From Asterochloris sp. CNOR1 (Eukaryota; Chlorophyta; Trebouxiophyceae; Trebouxiales; Trebouxiaceae), in NCBI GenBank assembly GCA_963969365.1, contig OZ017759.1, positions 1,922,001 through 1,986,000 on the forward strand: a stretch of 64,000 nucleotides of DNA, in the 5' to 3' direction. The number at the start of each line of letters is the position of its first letter. Within the stretch, counting starts at the first letter, position 1. Below the pieces are notes generated by a model, which was given only the letters and a program-made list of their open reading frames with translations, did no database searches and was not told the DNA's origin. The position numbers and the translations under genes were made by a program. Positions 23,138-32,709 of this stretch are shown in pieces.

Positions 23138-24790
23138 ATGCAGACAGCCACCCACAAAGCAGTGCAGGCAGCCTCCTTGATCCATGCTTCAAAACCCAGT
23201 GATGCAAGATGCCAGCAGCACATCTGGGCGGCCAAGAAGCCCCCCAAGCAGCACAGGAAGACTCCTCCAGCGCCGCCAGATGCCCAGCCTGGAGGGCCAC
23301 ATCATGCCTTGCGTCGCAGGGATATGCTGCTGGCAGGTGAGTGCACATGCTATTCGTGATCTGCCCAATCTCATATGTGCTGACCTGTGCATTGCTCTGG
23401 TGCAGGGAGCATGTGCCCCTGCTGCCTCAAGACCATGGCCCTGACACCTGCAGCATTGGCTGCCCAAGACAGCACTGCCTTGTCTCCAGCAGGGGCCACC
23501 TGGTACCAGCGCTATTTTGCCAGCGGCATGAAGAATTTCATGGTACGGCTGAGATCTGCCTTTGTCCTCATGTCAGTCGCCTTCCACCAGGTGCTGAAAG
23601 GCTGTCTTGTGGGGGCGACATGGGCAGCAGCTCACGATGTTGGACCCTGCTTCTGTGGGAGCACTGCCCTGCAAGCCGTCTCAAGTCCAGCTCTCTTCTC
23701 TGCATGGGTCAAGCAAAATAACTGGGTCGTCTTGCCTCAGATAGAAGCGCGTGGTGCAGAGGCTGCAGGGGTTCTGCTGAACCATATCATGATGTTCTGC
23801 AGGGGGAGTACTACCGGCGAATAGAGCCTGTGAAGGAGCGTCTTTTCAGGGAACTGTTCGCAGATGGGCAGGTTCACAGGCTTGCTGAGCTGGGCATTGG
23901 CACAGGCCCCAATCAGGGCTTCTACGCCCGTCAACAGGCAAGCTTGCTGCCAGAGGGTTGGTTGCTGAAGCTGCAGAGCTGCCTGTTGCACAGAATCCAA
24001 ACAGAGCTTGCACCAGACTGCAGGATGCTTGAGTGCCTGGCGCTGAGCCGTGCATCAGCATGCGGCCCCAAGGCCCTCTGGGACAGCAGAGCAGAGCATG
24101 GGGCTTCACGCCCATCAGAGCCGTGCCCACCAGCAGGCAGGGTCTTCCCTTGATGCCAATGATCTGGGTTCTGAAGGCCACCAGCCTGGCCGTGCAGGGG
24201 CTGCAGGTTACTGGCATCGAGCCCAACGGAGCCATGGCGCCCTTTGCACAGCAGGCATTCACAGCGCAGCCCATTCCTGGTGGATCCTTGAAGCTCCTCA
24301 AGGGCGTGGCAGAGCATCTGCCTCTAGAATCAGCCTCGCAGGATGCTGTTGTGACCACCATAGTAAGTATGCAAGGGGAGTCTTGGCCTGTGTGCTGATC
24401 CCCACACCCTGCTATAACCACCCGCCTGCACGCTGGGCAGACATCTGCCAACTTGACCAACATGCGCTCCTGTCTTGTCTGCAGGTGCTGTGCTCGGTCA
24501 AGAATCAACAGAAAGCGCTCAAGGAGGCCATGAGGGTGCTGAGGCCCGGTGGCAAGTTCCTCTTCATTGAGCATGTTCTGGCGCCTAAAGACCAGCAAGG
24601 AACTCGCTTCTTTCAGAATCTTCTCACCAATCTGCATATGCAACAGACACTAGCTGATGGGTGCCACCTGAACAGGGAGACACTTGCTGCAGTTGAGCAG
24701 GCTGGCTTCAAAGATGTTAATGCAATGAGATTTACTCTGGACGGCTTCTCTGTCATTGGCCCACATGTCGCTGGAATTGCAACAGTTTGA
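23138..24790 (+). CDS. Plastid-type class I SAM-dependent methyltransferase (METTL7/UbiE-like)
   Basis: 310 residues, five in-phase exons: 23138-23336, 23406-23542, 23803-23937, 24207-24362, 24485-24790. Residues 1-60 are basic and Ala/Pro/Gln-rich, like a chloroplast transit peptide. They are followed by RRRDMLLAG and, after a Cys cluster (MCPCCLK), ALAA, which looks like a twin-arginine thylakoid-lumen signal. The catalytic domain has AELGIGTGPNQGFY (SAM motif I), VTGIEPNGAMAPFA, LKGVAEHLPL, DAVVTTIVLCSVKN and LRPGGKFLFIEHV. This order matches the METTL7/plant UbiE-like family; the substrate is unknown (a lipid or quinone is plausible). The third exon ends in a GC donor. The start ATG gives the only in-frame targeting peptide. 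Confidence 0.88.
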
Positions 24791-25174
24791 GAGGTCAGCG
24801 CTACCAAACACGGGACCACAAGGACCCAGTCTGCCTGGAGGCCTTGCAAGAAGGCGTCTAGTCCTTCGCAGACTGAGGTTGGGCTGCTGCCATGACTCAT
24901 TCCACCTCTGCAGCTGACCACAAATCCCTCCTGGGCGGCTGCACTGCGCTGTGCCAGAGAACTGCCTCAGGGTCCAGTCTCTGCAGGCGCCAGAGATCCC
25001 CCTGCCATGTGTTTGGCATCCTTCAATGACCATGATCTGCCCAGGACTGATTATGTGGAGGGATATGCTGCTATGTGCCTGCTTCCACAACCTGCATCAG
25101 CCCTCCTCGCCTCTACTGTCCGCCTCTGCAGTGCGCTTGCCCGCCTCAGCATGCATGACGGCACAACTGCCACC
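24791..25174. other. Convergent 3' intergenic region
   Basis: Tail-to-tail spacer between the methyltransferase (+) and RadA (-), containing both 3' UTRs. No gene or repeat is evident. Confidence 0.6.
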
Positions 25175-28100
25175 TCAGTCTGCCTCCACAGGCTCAGTGC
25201 GTGTGAGATTGCCCAGCACAGCTGTCAATGCCTCCGAGAGATTCTGGCACCTGAACAGCACATGAGTCCGCTCTGAACTGCTGATGAGGTGGTGGCTCCA
25301 GAGCCGGCCCAACATGGACGCTATGACTTAAGTGTGCATGAACACCGGCAGAGGGCTGTGCCAGACCACTGTGCAGCCAATGAACGGCCGAGAGCACAGC
25401 CGGCATGCATCTAACCACAGGCAAACAGCTGCGCAAGGGCCACTGGGTGCTTGAAAGCACTCAGAGAAGGCTGTGTAAGAGGCCGTGTGTCAGCACTGAT
25501 AAGCAGTAGTCTTGGCAAGGGCAGCGCATCAGCTTGGCTGCAAAATTCATGTCGGTCGTTGACTGACCTGACAAACTCTAAAGCCTTCAGCCTGCTGGTG
25601 GTGGGCAGGCTGTGGGCAGCAGGCATGATCACGGTCTTGAAACCCAGCTTGGCTGCCTCCAGCAGGCGCCGCTCAATGTGGCCCACTGCTCGCAGCTCAC
25701 CCCCCAGCCCTGCATCAGGGAGCTGGATGATTACAGTTTTGCGGAGCAGCAGGCTGCCACATGGTGTGTTTCCTGAGCCAGATATTGCTTCATGCTGTGC
25801 AGGCAGCGCCTACTTAGCACAGGTCTCAGCAGTGCAAAGCAGTCTGTCGGGGTCAAGCAGTGGCAGCCTGCACCTGGGCCCTGCTTGCACCGGACAGGCT
25901 TGCACCACATAAAGTGAGCATGCGGACTCATAGGCTGCATCAGGCAGGCTCGCACCACGCAAAGTGAGCATGCGGACTCATAGGCTGCATCAGGCAGGCT
26001 CGCACCACATAGAGTGGGCATGCAGACTCATGAAGGCCCTTGCGCACCCTGCCAAAGTATTTCATAAGCCTCTCAAGGGCGGCCACGGCCCTGCCAATGG
26101 GCATAATGGTTGGTCCTCTGCCATGGTTCCTGACCATGGCTCCCTGAGGACTGCATTCCTGCCAAAACTCTAACAACTCTCTCAAAAATCTCACCTAGCT
26201 CCCCAATGACAGCAATGTCTCTGCCAATGGGTCTCTCATAGTAGCTGCTGGCAATGGCCATTGCCACAGCCAGGTCGGTGGCAGGCTCATCAATGGACAG
26301 GCCCCCGACCACATTAGTGTGCACCTCGACAGCGTACATCTGCAGGCAGCAGACTCTGCTGAGACAGAGACACAAGGAGCAGTGATGGCACAGGCTTCAG
26401 GCAAGTCCTGATCAAGAAGCACTGGTGATTGCACGCTGTACAGACACGCCAGAGCTGCGGTGCTGCTGAAGTGTCAGCAGCCTCCTTCTGGAGAGGAAAC
26501 ACACTACAGAGAGACTGGCAGCAGCCAGGCTACCTTGAGGCGAGCATGCTTTGCCAGGACAGCAGTGATCAGGCTGAACCTGTTGCGGTTCACGCCGTTT
26601 GGGAAGCGCTGGGGGGCTCCTTGGTGGCCCTGCAGGAGAGAGGGGCAGCCTCTCACACAACAGGGGCACTCAGACGAGTCAGCGACATGCTACTGGTTGA
26701 ATGAAGTGGTCCAGCAGTCGGAGGTGAGTCTGGGGAGCAGCTGTCAGCAGCCCTGTGACCTGACCACTGCATCAACTGCTGTGGGCATGTCTGCACCTCG
26801 AGGACTTTGTTGTCCACCTCAGTGTCATGTCACTGCCTCAAGTTGCCCCTTCTGGAGCAGCAGCTGCAGGACCAAAAGTGCACCTCCTTGACCACCGCAT
26901 GTGCCAATCAGTCTGCGTACCCAGAGAAGGGCCCAGCGCTTCGGCGCCTCCACTGGTACCGCCAGCCTTTCTGAGCTGGCTGGCAAATTGACAACCACGC
27001 TCACCTCACTTGTGCCATTGCACAGCGCCTGCACCACTTGTGGTCCTAGCAATCCTGTCAAGCTGGTTAAAGGTACACTAGCCATGCTCACACTCACCTT
27101 GCCCATTGGGGAGCACAGCGCCTGCACCTCCAGCAGAAGGGGGCGAGTGCCTTCGCAGGTCACGGTGACAGCGCTGCTGACCCCTGGGGCTGCAGCCCTG
27201 TCGCTGAGGAACAGCGCAGAGGGGTTGGCCACTGCATCCAAGCCACGCTCCGTCATGCTGAAGACCCCCACCTGAAGGGAACAGCAGCAACCTGGCTTGA
27301 AGCTGACGTCTGGCTGTGGGCTGCTAAAACAGTAAACATGCTGGCCAATGCATCCAGACCCTGCTCTGTCATCCTGACGTTGCCGCTCTGCAGAGATCAG
27401 CAGCAGCAGGACTGGCAGGTCTCTGCACTCCTGGCTGCTAGCAGCTCAAAGTCATGCCGAGGACATGCGCCTGCAGCAGACATGAACAGCCTGGCTCGAG
27501 GTCTCAACGATTGAGCTGCTAGCAGCTCAAGGACATGCGGAGGACGCTGAAGGCACCCACCTGCAGGGGACAGCAGCAGCACTTCCTGGGGACGTAGCGT
27601 TCAGCAGCCAGCGCATTGGAAGCCGAGAGATGTGCGGATGCGTCCAGGTCATGCTGAAGCCACCCACCTGAAGGGAACAGCTGGTGTATGGCTGGAGGCC
27701 AGTGCACGTGCAGCTGCTGGCGGCTCAAGTGCAAACTGACTAGAAGGCCCACCGGATGGCCTGACATGCAGAGCTGCCTTCATAAACAGGATGACACGCC
27801 TGTAAGCACACCTGTGACTGGGCAAAAGCCAAACCCCTACGCAAGCAGATCAGCTTTACATGCCAGTTTATGTACATTGCATGCAGCACTCCAGCACGCC
27901 TGCCACACGTCGTCCGTCTATGCAAGGCTGCACGCTGCTGCATGCTCAAGAGTGCTGATGCCACACAGCAAGAGCCAGGTGCGACTCAGCAACAGGACCC
28001 AGCACCTGTCCTGCAACTCAGCAATCCAGATCAGACCCACCTCGTCAGTGGCGCCATGGCGATTCTTGATGCCGCGCAGCAGCCTGTAGGCCTGGTGCTT

Positions 28101-31100
28101 CTCCCCTTCCATGTACAGCACAACATCAACAATGTGCTCCAGCACGCGAGGGCCAGCAATGTCGCCGGACTTGGTCACGTGCCCAACCAGGAAGACTGGG
28201 ATATCGTTCTGCTTGGCCACGTGCAGCAGTGCAGTGGCGCACTCCCGCACCTGCACAGAAAGGCGGGGTGTCCTGTCTCTGTGAGGGTCAGCCGAATTGC
28301 ACATGGGTGCAGGAAACCTCCCGAACCAGCACCTGGGTTCGGGTACTCCTGAGGCTGCAGGCACTCTCGGACGCCGGAGCTTGGTCAGCAGGCGCTCTGC
28401 ACTCTGCCTGTGCAGCTCTTCTGTGGGAGGCCAGCAGACAGCAGTCAGCAGGCAGGACGCAGGGAGATGTGTTGATCTGTTCAGCCGCAGGCAGCACAAT
28501 GGCTGCTTGCTTCTGCAGAGCAAGAAGTGGTCAGCAAGCAGTTGACGCAGCATCTGGGTGGCTTTGTGCATTGAGGCAGCCGCAATGTCCTGCATTTGCA
28601 CTGCACACAGAGCGGGCACAAGGGACACACCAAGCCATTTGAGACGAAGACGCCTGCAGTACTCTATAACAGTGCTTCAAGCTACCCTTCCAAGAGCCAG
28701 GTTGGCATGCATTTGCAGGATTGCCCGCTACCTGCACACAGCTACAAGCTCTGTGCAAAGGCCAATATCTGCTGCTCTGCATGTGCTGCCACTCACTAGT
28801 TTGCAGCAAAGTGGCAGCCACACCTTCACCGCCTTCAGCTCAGTGTCCCCTACATGGTCAGCCTGTTGCTGTACCACAATGGCTGCCCCAAAAGCAGCCG
28901 GCCCTCACCTGACTGACGCTGCCTGCGCTGCCTGTCACATGGTCCAAGTACACCGTCTGGATGGAGTCAACAATGATGGCCTTTGGTCGCAGACCCACCT
29001 GCAGAGAGTACTGCACCCGTTGAATTATTGACTTCCCCCGCAAGCGCGCTGCAACATGTTGTGCACACATCTGGGCTGCTGCTACGGAGCTGTTCTCCAG
29101 CACAAGCGCTTGGGCTCAGTCGACATGCAGCCAGACATTATGGTACCAGCAGAGGACGCACTGTGGAAGCAGCTGAGGTGGAGGGCAAGCATATCACAGC
29201 ACATCCATCAAGCTCACGTCAGCCGGCAGCCAGGCTGGCACGATCCTGCTGCATTGCTCCTGGGAGCCACCAGGCAGCTGCTTTGCCAACAGTCAGGCAC
29301 AGGCATATGCACATGCACAGGCACAGGTGCTCCGCACATAAGGTTGAGGAGCTGTCCAGTGCCAGGCTGGCATGCTGCTGCGCTGCTCCGGGGAGCCATA
29401 GGGTAGCTGCTCTGCCGACATTCAGCACAGGCGCCAAGGTCAGGTGCCAGCCCCTGAGCCAATTCCAGAGGCCAGGCTGGCAGCCTTGACCAGGCTGCCC
29501 CCCTTTTCAAAAAATAAGAGGGCAGCCGCTCTGCCGTCAGGCTCCAAAGGCACAGGGGCTTCAGGCACGCCCCTGCGCTGCTCAGTAAAGCCCGACAAAC
29601 CAGCCAAAAGGCTGCACAGGCCCAATTGCTCCACACGCCCCTGAGCTGCTTGCTGACAGCCCCCCTGCAAGGAGGCCCGCTTCAAGGCTCACCATCTCTG
29701 CCAGGATGTCTTCCAGCCTGGTCGCGCTGAACAGCAGGATGTTGGGGTTGCGCCCCAAGCCCATGCGCTCTGCACGGCTCCCGACCTGCAGATGGGCAGC
29801 TCATCAATTCCTGTGAGAAGCATGCCAGGACCTGAAGCACTGCCTTGCTTCCCACCTGCACTGAACACATGCAGGAAAGGCTGTCAAACTGAGTTCTCGC
29901 CTGTGACATGCGGATGTGGACCCCAAACTCATGTATGTGGCTCATGCGCGCTGGAGGCAGCTGGCAGGCATCTGTCTCGCCTGGAGCCACTGTGGACCTG
30001 ACTGCATGGCACAGCAGGGCAGGGGGATCAGAGCCAATGATTTGCTGCGTGTCAAGAGTAGTATTGCATGCTTGGGTTGGACAGGAGATGGCAAACACCC
30101 GTTCTGAGGCAGCCCTTGGCCACTGACCATACTTGCCAGCTCAGGCTTGGCTGACAAGCTGTCATCCTGAGCCAGCTTCCACTCAGGCAACAGCCACCCC
30201 TCCAAGCTGCCGCCATTCAAACTTGTGCCGCAAAGGGTGGGCTCACCTCCTGCATGCTTCTTGCACCAGAAAGGATGTTGGGCTGCACTGACGGCTGCAG
30301 GCAATGCTCTTTTCACTTGAAGCTTGGGTTCACCTGCTCTATGCTCTCCTCAGCTGAGACGTACAGCACCTCCTGGTTCTCCAGAGGGCTACTGGCCCCG
30401 TCTGCGGTGGCAACGTCTGGCACAAGGGGTGCATCTTCTGGCAGGGCTGAGTCTCCTGTGAGCATGTCGGCAACCTGCATGGCCAGCAGAGCCTATGTCA
30501 CAGATTGCTGAATTGGCCCATCAAGGAGCTGCTTCAATCATGCTGTGGCGCTGCCAGGGGCCCGGCTTGCACTTGCCACTTCCTGATGACATGCCTGGTT
30601 CGGTAAGGGACAGATGTGCTGCCTGTTGCGGTAGCACGCACAGATTGTCATGTTGCCGCAAGAGGTGTGCAAATTGCGCTGTACTAAGCATGAGTGGGGA
30701 GCAAGAACGCTTGTGGCTGCAAGGACAACAATGAAAAGCCCACAGAGCTGATGGGTCTGCAACACAATAATTCAGGAGGCAGCACTGCTAACCACCTGCA
30801 GCAGGAGCGTGCTCTTGCCCACGCCTGGGTCCCCGCCAACCAGGATCATGGCGCCTGGCACCACACCTCCCCCGAGGACGCGAGACAGCTCTGCGCCTGC
30901 GGGGCCTGCAAGCTGCAGGCGCCACTGGTTGCCGTAGCCGCGGGCACCAATCTCCGTCAGGCGCTGAGGCCCTGCAGCAGCCAGCAGGCGTTACCAGCCC
31001 AGCTCTGTCAGATGTTGCGACCTCGCAGCTGTCAGCAGGCAGCTCTAGCCAGAGCTCTGTCAGGCGCTGAGTGCATGCAGCAGCCAGCACGCTGCTCAAC

Positions 31101-32547
31101 CCAGAGCTCTGTCTGGTAATCTCTGTGGGTCAGCCAGCAGGCAGCTTGGTCCAGAGCTCTGTCGCTGCAGCAGGCAGCAGGCAGCTCCAGGTCACGTGCT
31201 GTCTGCCTGTGGCAGGCAGCAAGCAGCGCCAGCCAATGCTTCACAGGTTCTGGGGTCGTGCAGCAGCAAGCAGGTAGCTTGAATCCTGAGCTCTGTCCCT
31301 GCAATAGGCAGCAGGCAGCTTGAGCATAAGCTCAGTCAGGGAGTGTGCCCCTGTGCAGGTAGCTCCATCCAACCATTCTCAAGCGCTGTGGCTCTGGAGC
31401 AGCCAGCAGAGCTCTGTCAGTGACTGGGCCCCTGCAGCAGGCAGCCTCAGCCAACTATGGCCCACTGTGCACAGTAAAGGCTTGATGGCTGAGCTTGACT
31501 TCAAGTCTACAGACGCCACAGGTACCTGATGTCAGCGAGCAGTTCGTAGCTCACACACATTGGCAACCACCCAGCTTCCTGTGCGCGCCGATGGGCGCCA
31601 TAAACAACTATTGCCCTCAGCATCGCCTGCTGTCCTGGCTATCAGGGTGCCCCCAGCTGTACCACAGGCAATGTGGCAAGCGATGCCATAAGGCCCCAGA
31701 TTGCAGCTCACGATTGTCGCCAATCACCCAACTCCCCGTGCGCCTTCCCACAGCCAGCGGGCGCTCACGGCCATTGCTTTTCCCAGTGCTAGCCCTGCTG
31801 CTGCCTGCCATCCTGGCAGCAAGGGCACCCCCTCCACCACCACCGCTAGTGCCGGTAGTTACCTCTGGGGCATAGGCAATTTTCTCCAGCCTGCAAGTTA
31901 CAGTTGCCTGTGGTGCAACGTGGCTCAGCTCAAGCAGTGCAGGGACATTGCTTCTGCCAGGTCTTTGTGGCAGTCAGCCGACAAAGGTACCCAGCAGTCT
32001 GGTGTTCCAGCCTGCCCCAATGCAGCCCGTCCAAGTGCAGCATATCACAGGACCACAGCTTTGCATGTGGTGCTGTCCACACGCAGATTCAGAACCTGAG
32101 AGACAGCCAGAATGCGGTGAGCAGCAGTGCAAAGGGCTTGCATACGTGTTCCACCCATCACAGGAGGGGCAGCGTCCCTTCCATTGAGGCGTGACCTCGC
32201 CGCACTGGGAGCATTTGTATGTAGTCTTGAGCTTGGTGCCTGCATGGGCGCCAGGCAGTCATGCCAGGATATTTTGCTGCACCAGGGCACACAGAGCCCT
32301 CACCTGTTGCGCTGCCTGCTGCGACGCAGACATGGTAGTGCTGCCTGCGTGGTGCACTTGATCTAGAGCCTGCACGAAGGGCCCTGCCACACCAGGACAG
32401 GGCTCTGTGCTGCTGCAGGGCCCTCCCAGATATAGCACTCATCTTGTTCAAAGGCTCCACAGCATAATGAGACAACCTGGTGATCAGCAACCGGCACAGC
32501 ATGGGCTTCAGTGAGAGGCTTGCTGTGTACTCTAATGGCCCGATCAT
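25175..32547 (-). CDS. RADA: DNA repair protein RadA/Sms, organelle-targeted
   Basis: 604 residues, thirteen in-phase exons: 32547-32304, 32239-32146, 31845-31712, 30971-30796, 30474-30334, 29785-29693, 28998-28909, 28250-28041, 27271-27098, 26629-26534, 26339-26195, 25709-25568, 25250-25175. The first exon encodes an Arg/Ser/Leu-rich presequence. Then come the C4 zinc finger ([22 protein letters not shown]), a Gly/Ser linker, [10 protein letters not shown], Walker [34 protein letters not shown], Walker [34 protein letters not shown], and the RadA signature, here KNRHG rather than the usual KNRFG. The Lon-like C-terminal domain follows ([54 protein letters not shown]). RadA is a hexameric branch-migration motor in homologous recombination; here it presumably acts in plastids or mitochondria. 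Several introns hold decayed exon-edge copies. Confidence 0.95.
25898..26033 (-). repeat. 50-bp tandem repeat, 2.7 copies, RadA intron
   Basis: A 50-bp unit (GCACCACATAAAGTGAGCAT core) starts at about 25898, 25948 and 25998. The first two copies differ at very few positions; the third decays after about 35 bp. It lies in the intron between the last Lon-like exons. A shorter GCACCGGACAGGCT echo precedes it. Confidence 0.9.
27229..27690 (-). repeat. Array of decayed RadA exon 5' edges
   Basis: The 5' end of exon 27271-27098 (plus-strand text tgcatccaagcc...gtcatgctgaagaccccc|acctgaag) recurs in the preceding intron at about 27343-27410, 27528-27582 and 27620-27684. The last copy preserves gtcatgctgaag and cccacctgaagggaacag, including the acceptor. 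Spacing is 90-185 bp. Only the exon copy keeps the [10 protein letters not shown] frame. Confidence 0.75.
29210..29450 (-). repeat. Intronic tandem repeat of about 135 bp, two diverged copies
   Basis: Segments at about 29225-29310 and 29358-29440 share gccaggctggca, gctgc(t/g)ttgctcc, gggagcca and agctgctttgcc/agctgctctgcc blocks in the same order. A third weak echo (gccaggctggcag) is at 29470. No nearby exon source is obvious, which sets it apart from the exon-edge copies. Confidence 0.6.
30950..31475 (-). repeat. Long array of degenerate units descended from a RadA exon edge
   Basis: The 5' edge of exon 30971-30796 (plus-strand ctccgtcaggcgctgaggcc|ctgcagcagcc) is followed for about 500 bp by eight or so diverged units of roughly 50-60 bp. 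Each carries agctctgtca(g) and a (c)agcagccagcag or cagcaggcagc block. Units near the exon keep tcaggcgctgag (31065); distant ones keep only the flanks. The array fills most of the intron between 30972 and 31711. Confidence 0.75.
31540..31605 (-). repeat. Decayed copy of a RadA exon 3' edge
   Basis: The donor end of exon 31845-31712 (plus-strand gcagctcacgattgtcgcc then cccaactccccgtgcgcc) is matched at 31544-31595 (gtagctcacacacattggc then cccagcttcctgtgcgcg). On the minus strand the exon reads [10 protein letters not shown] and the copy [10 protein letters not shown], so the reading is recognisable, but the copy has no use in the in-phase chain. Confidence 0.7.
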
Positions 32548-32709
32548 GACCTCATGTGGGCTTGACCCTGCCTGATCTGTTGGGTTTTTATGTTCTTTTG
32601 TCTCACAGCGCTTGGCTGCTACACCCAGCTGACTGTTAGAGGCCCGTACTCACCCAGCAACTAGCTGCCAGCGCACCCTCCCCAAATCTTCCTGCCAACT
32701 ACTTCCGGA
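32548..32709. promoter_or_regulatory. Candidate bidirectional promoter, RadA / antiporter
   Basis: The divergent start codons of RadA (32547, -) and the Na+/H+ antiporter (32710, +) are 162 bp apart. A T-rich tract (ggtttttatgttcttttgt) at about 32582-32602 is the only marked composition change. If the RadA start is a later Met (MLCRLL, 45 bp in), the gap widens slightly. Confidence 0.5.

Noticed and set aside
23846-24643. Minus-strand open frame of 265 codons
   Set aside because: Antisense to three methyltransferase exons whose protein is clearly recognisable. No domain in the antisense frame.
28530-28630. Extra RadA exon ([18 protein letters not shown] on the minus strand)
   Set aside because: It reads like coding sequence, but the flanking exons (28998-28909 and 28250-28041) already join in phase and match RadA without a gap, so it is not needed.
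30950-31475. CRISPR-like repeat array
   Set aside because: Units are diverged, touch each other without unique spacers, and resemble an exon edge; the DNA is eukaryotic.
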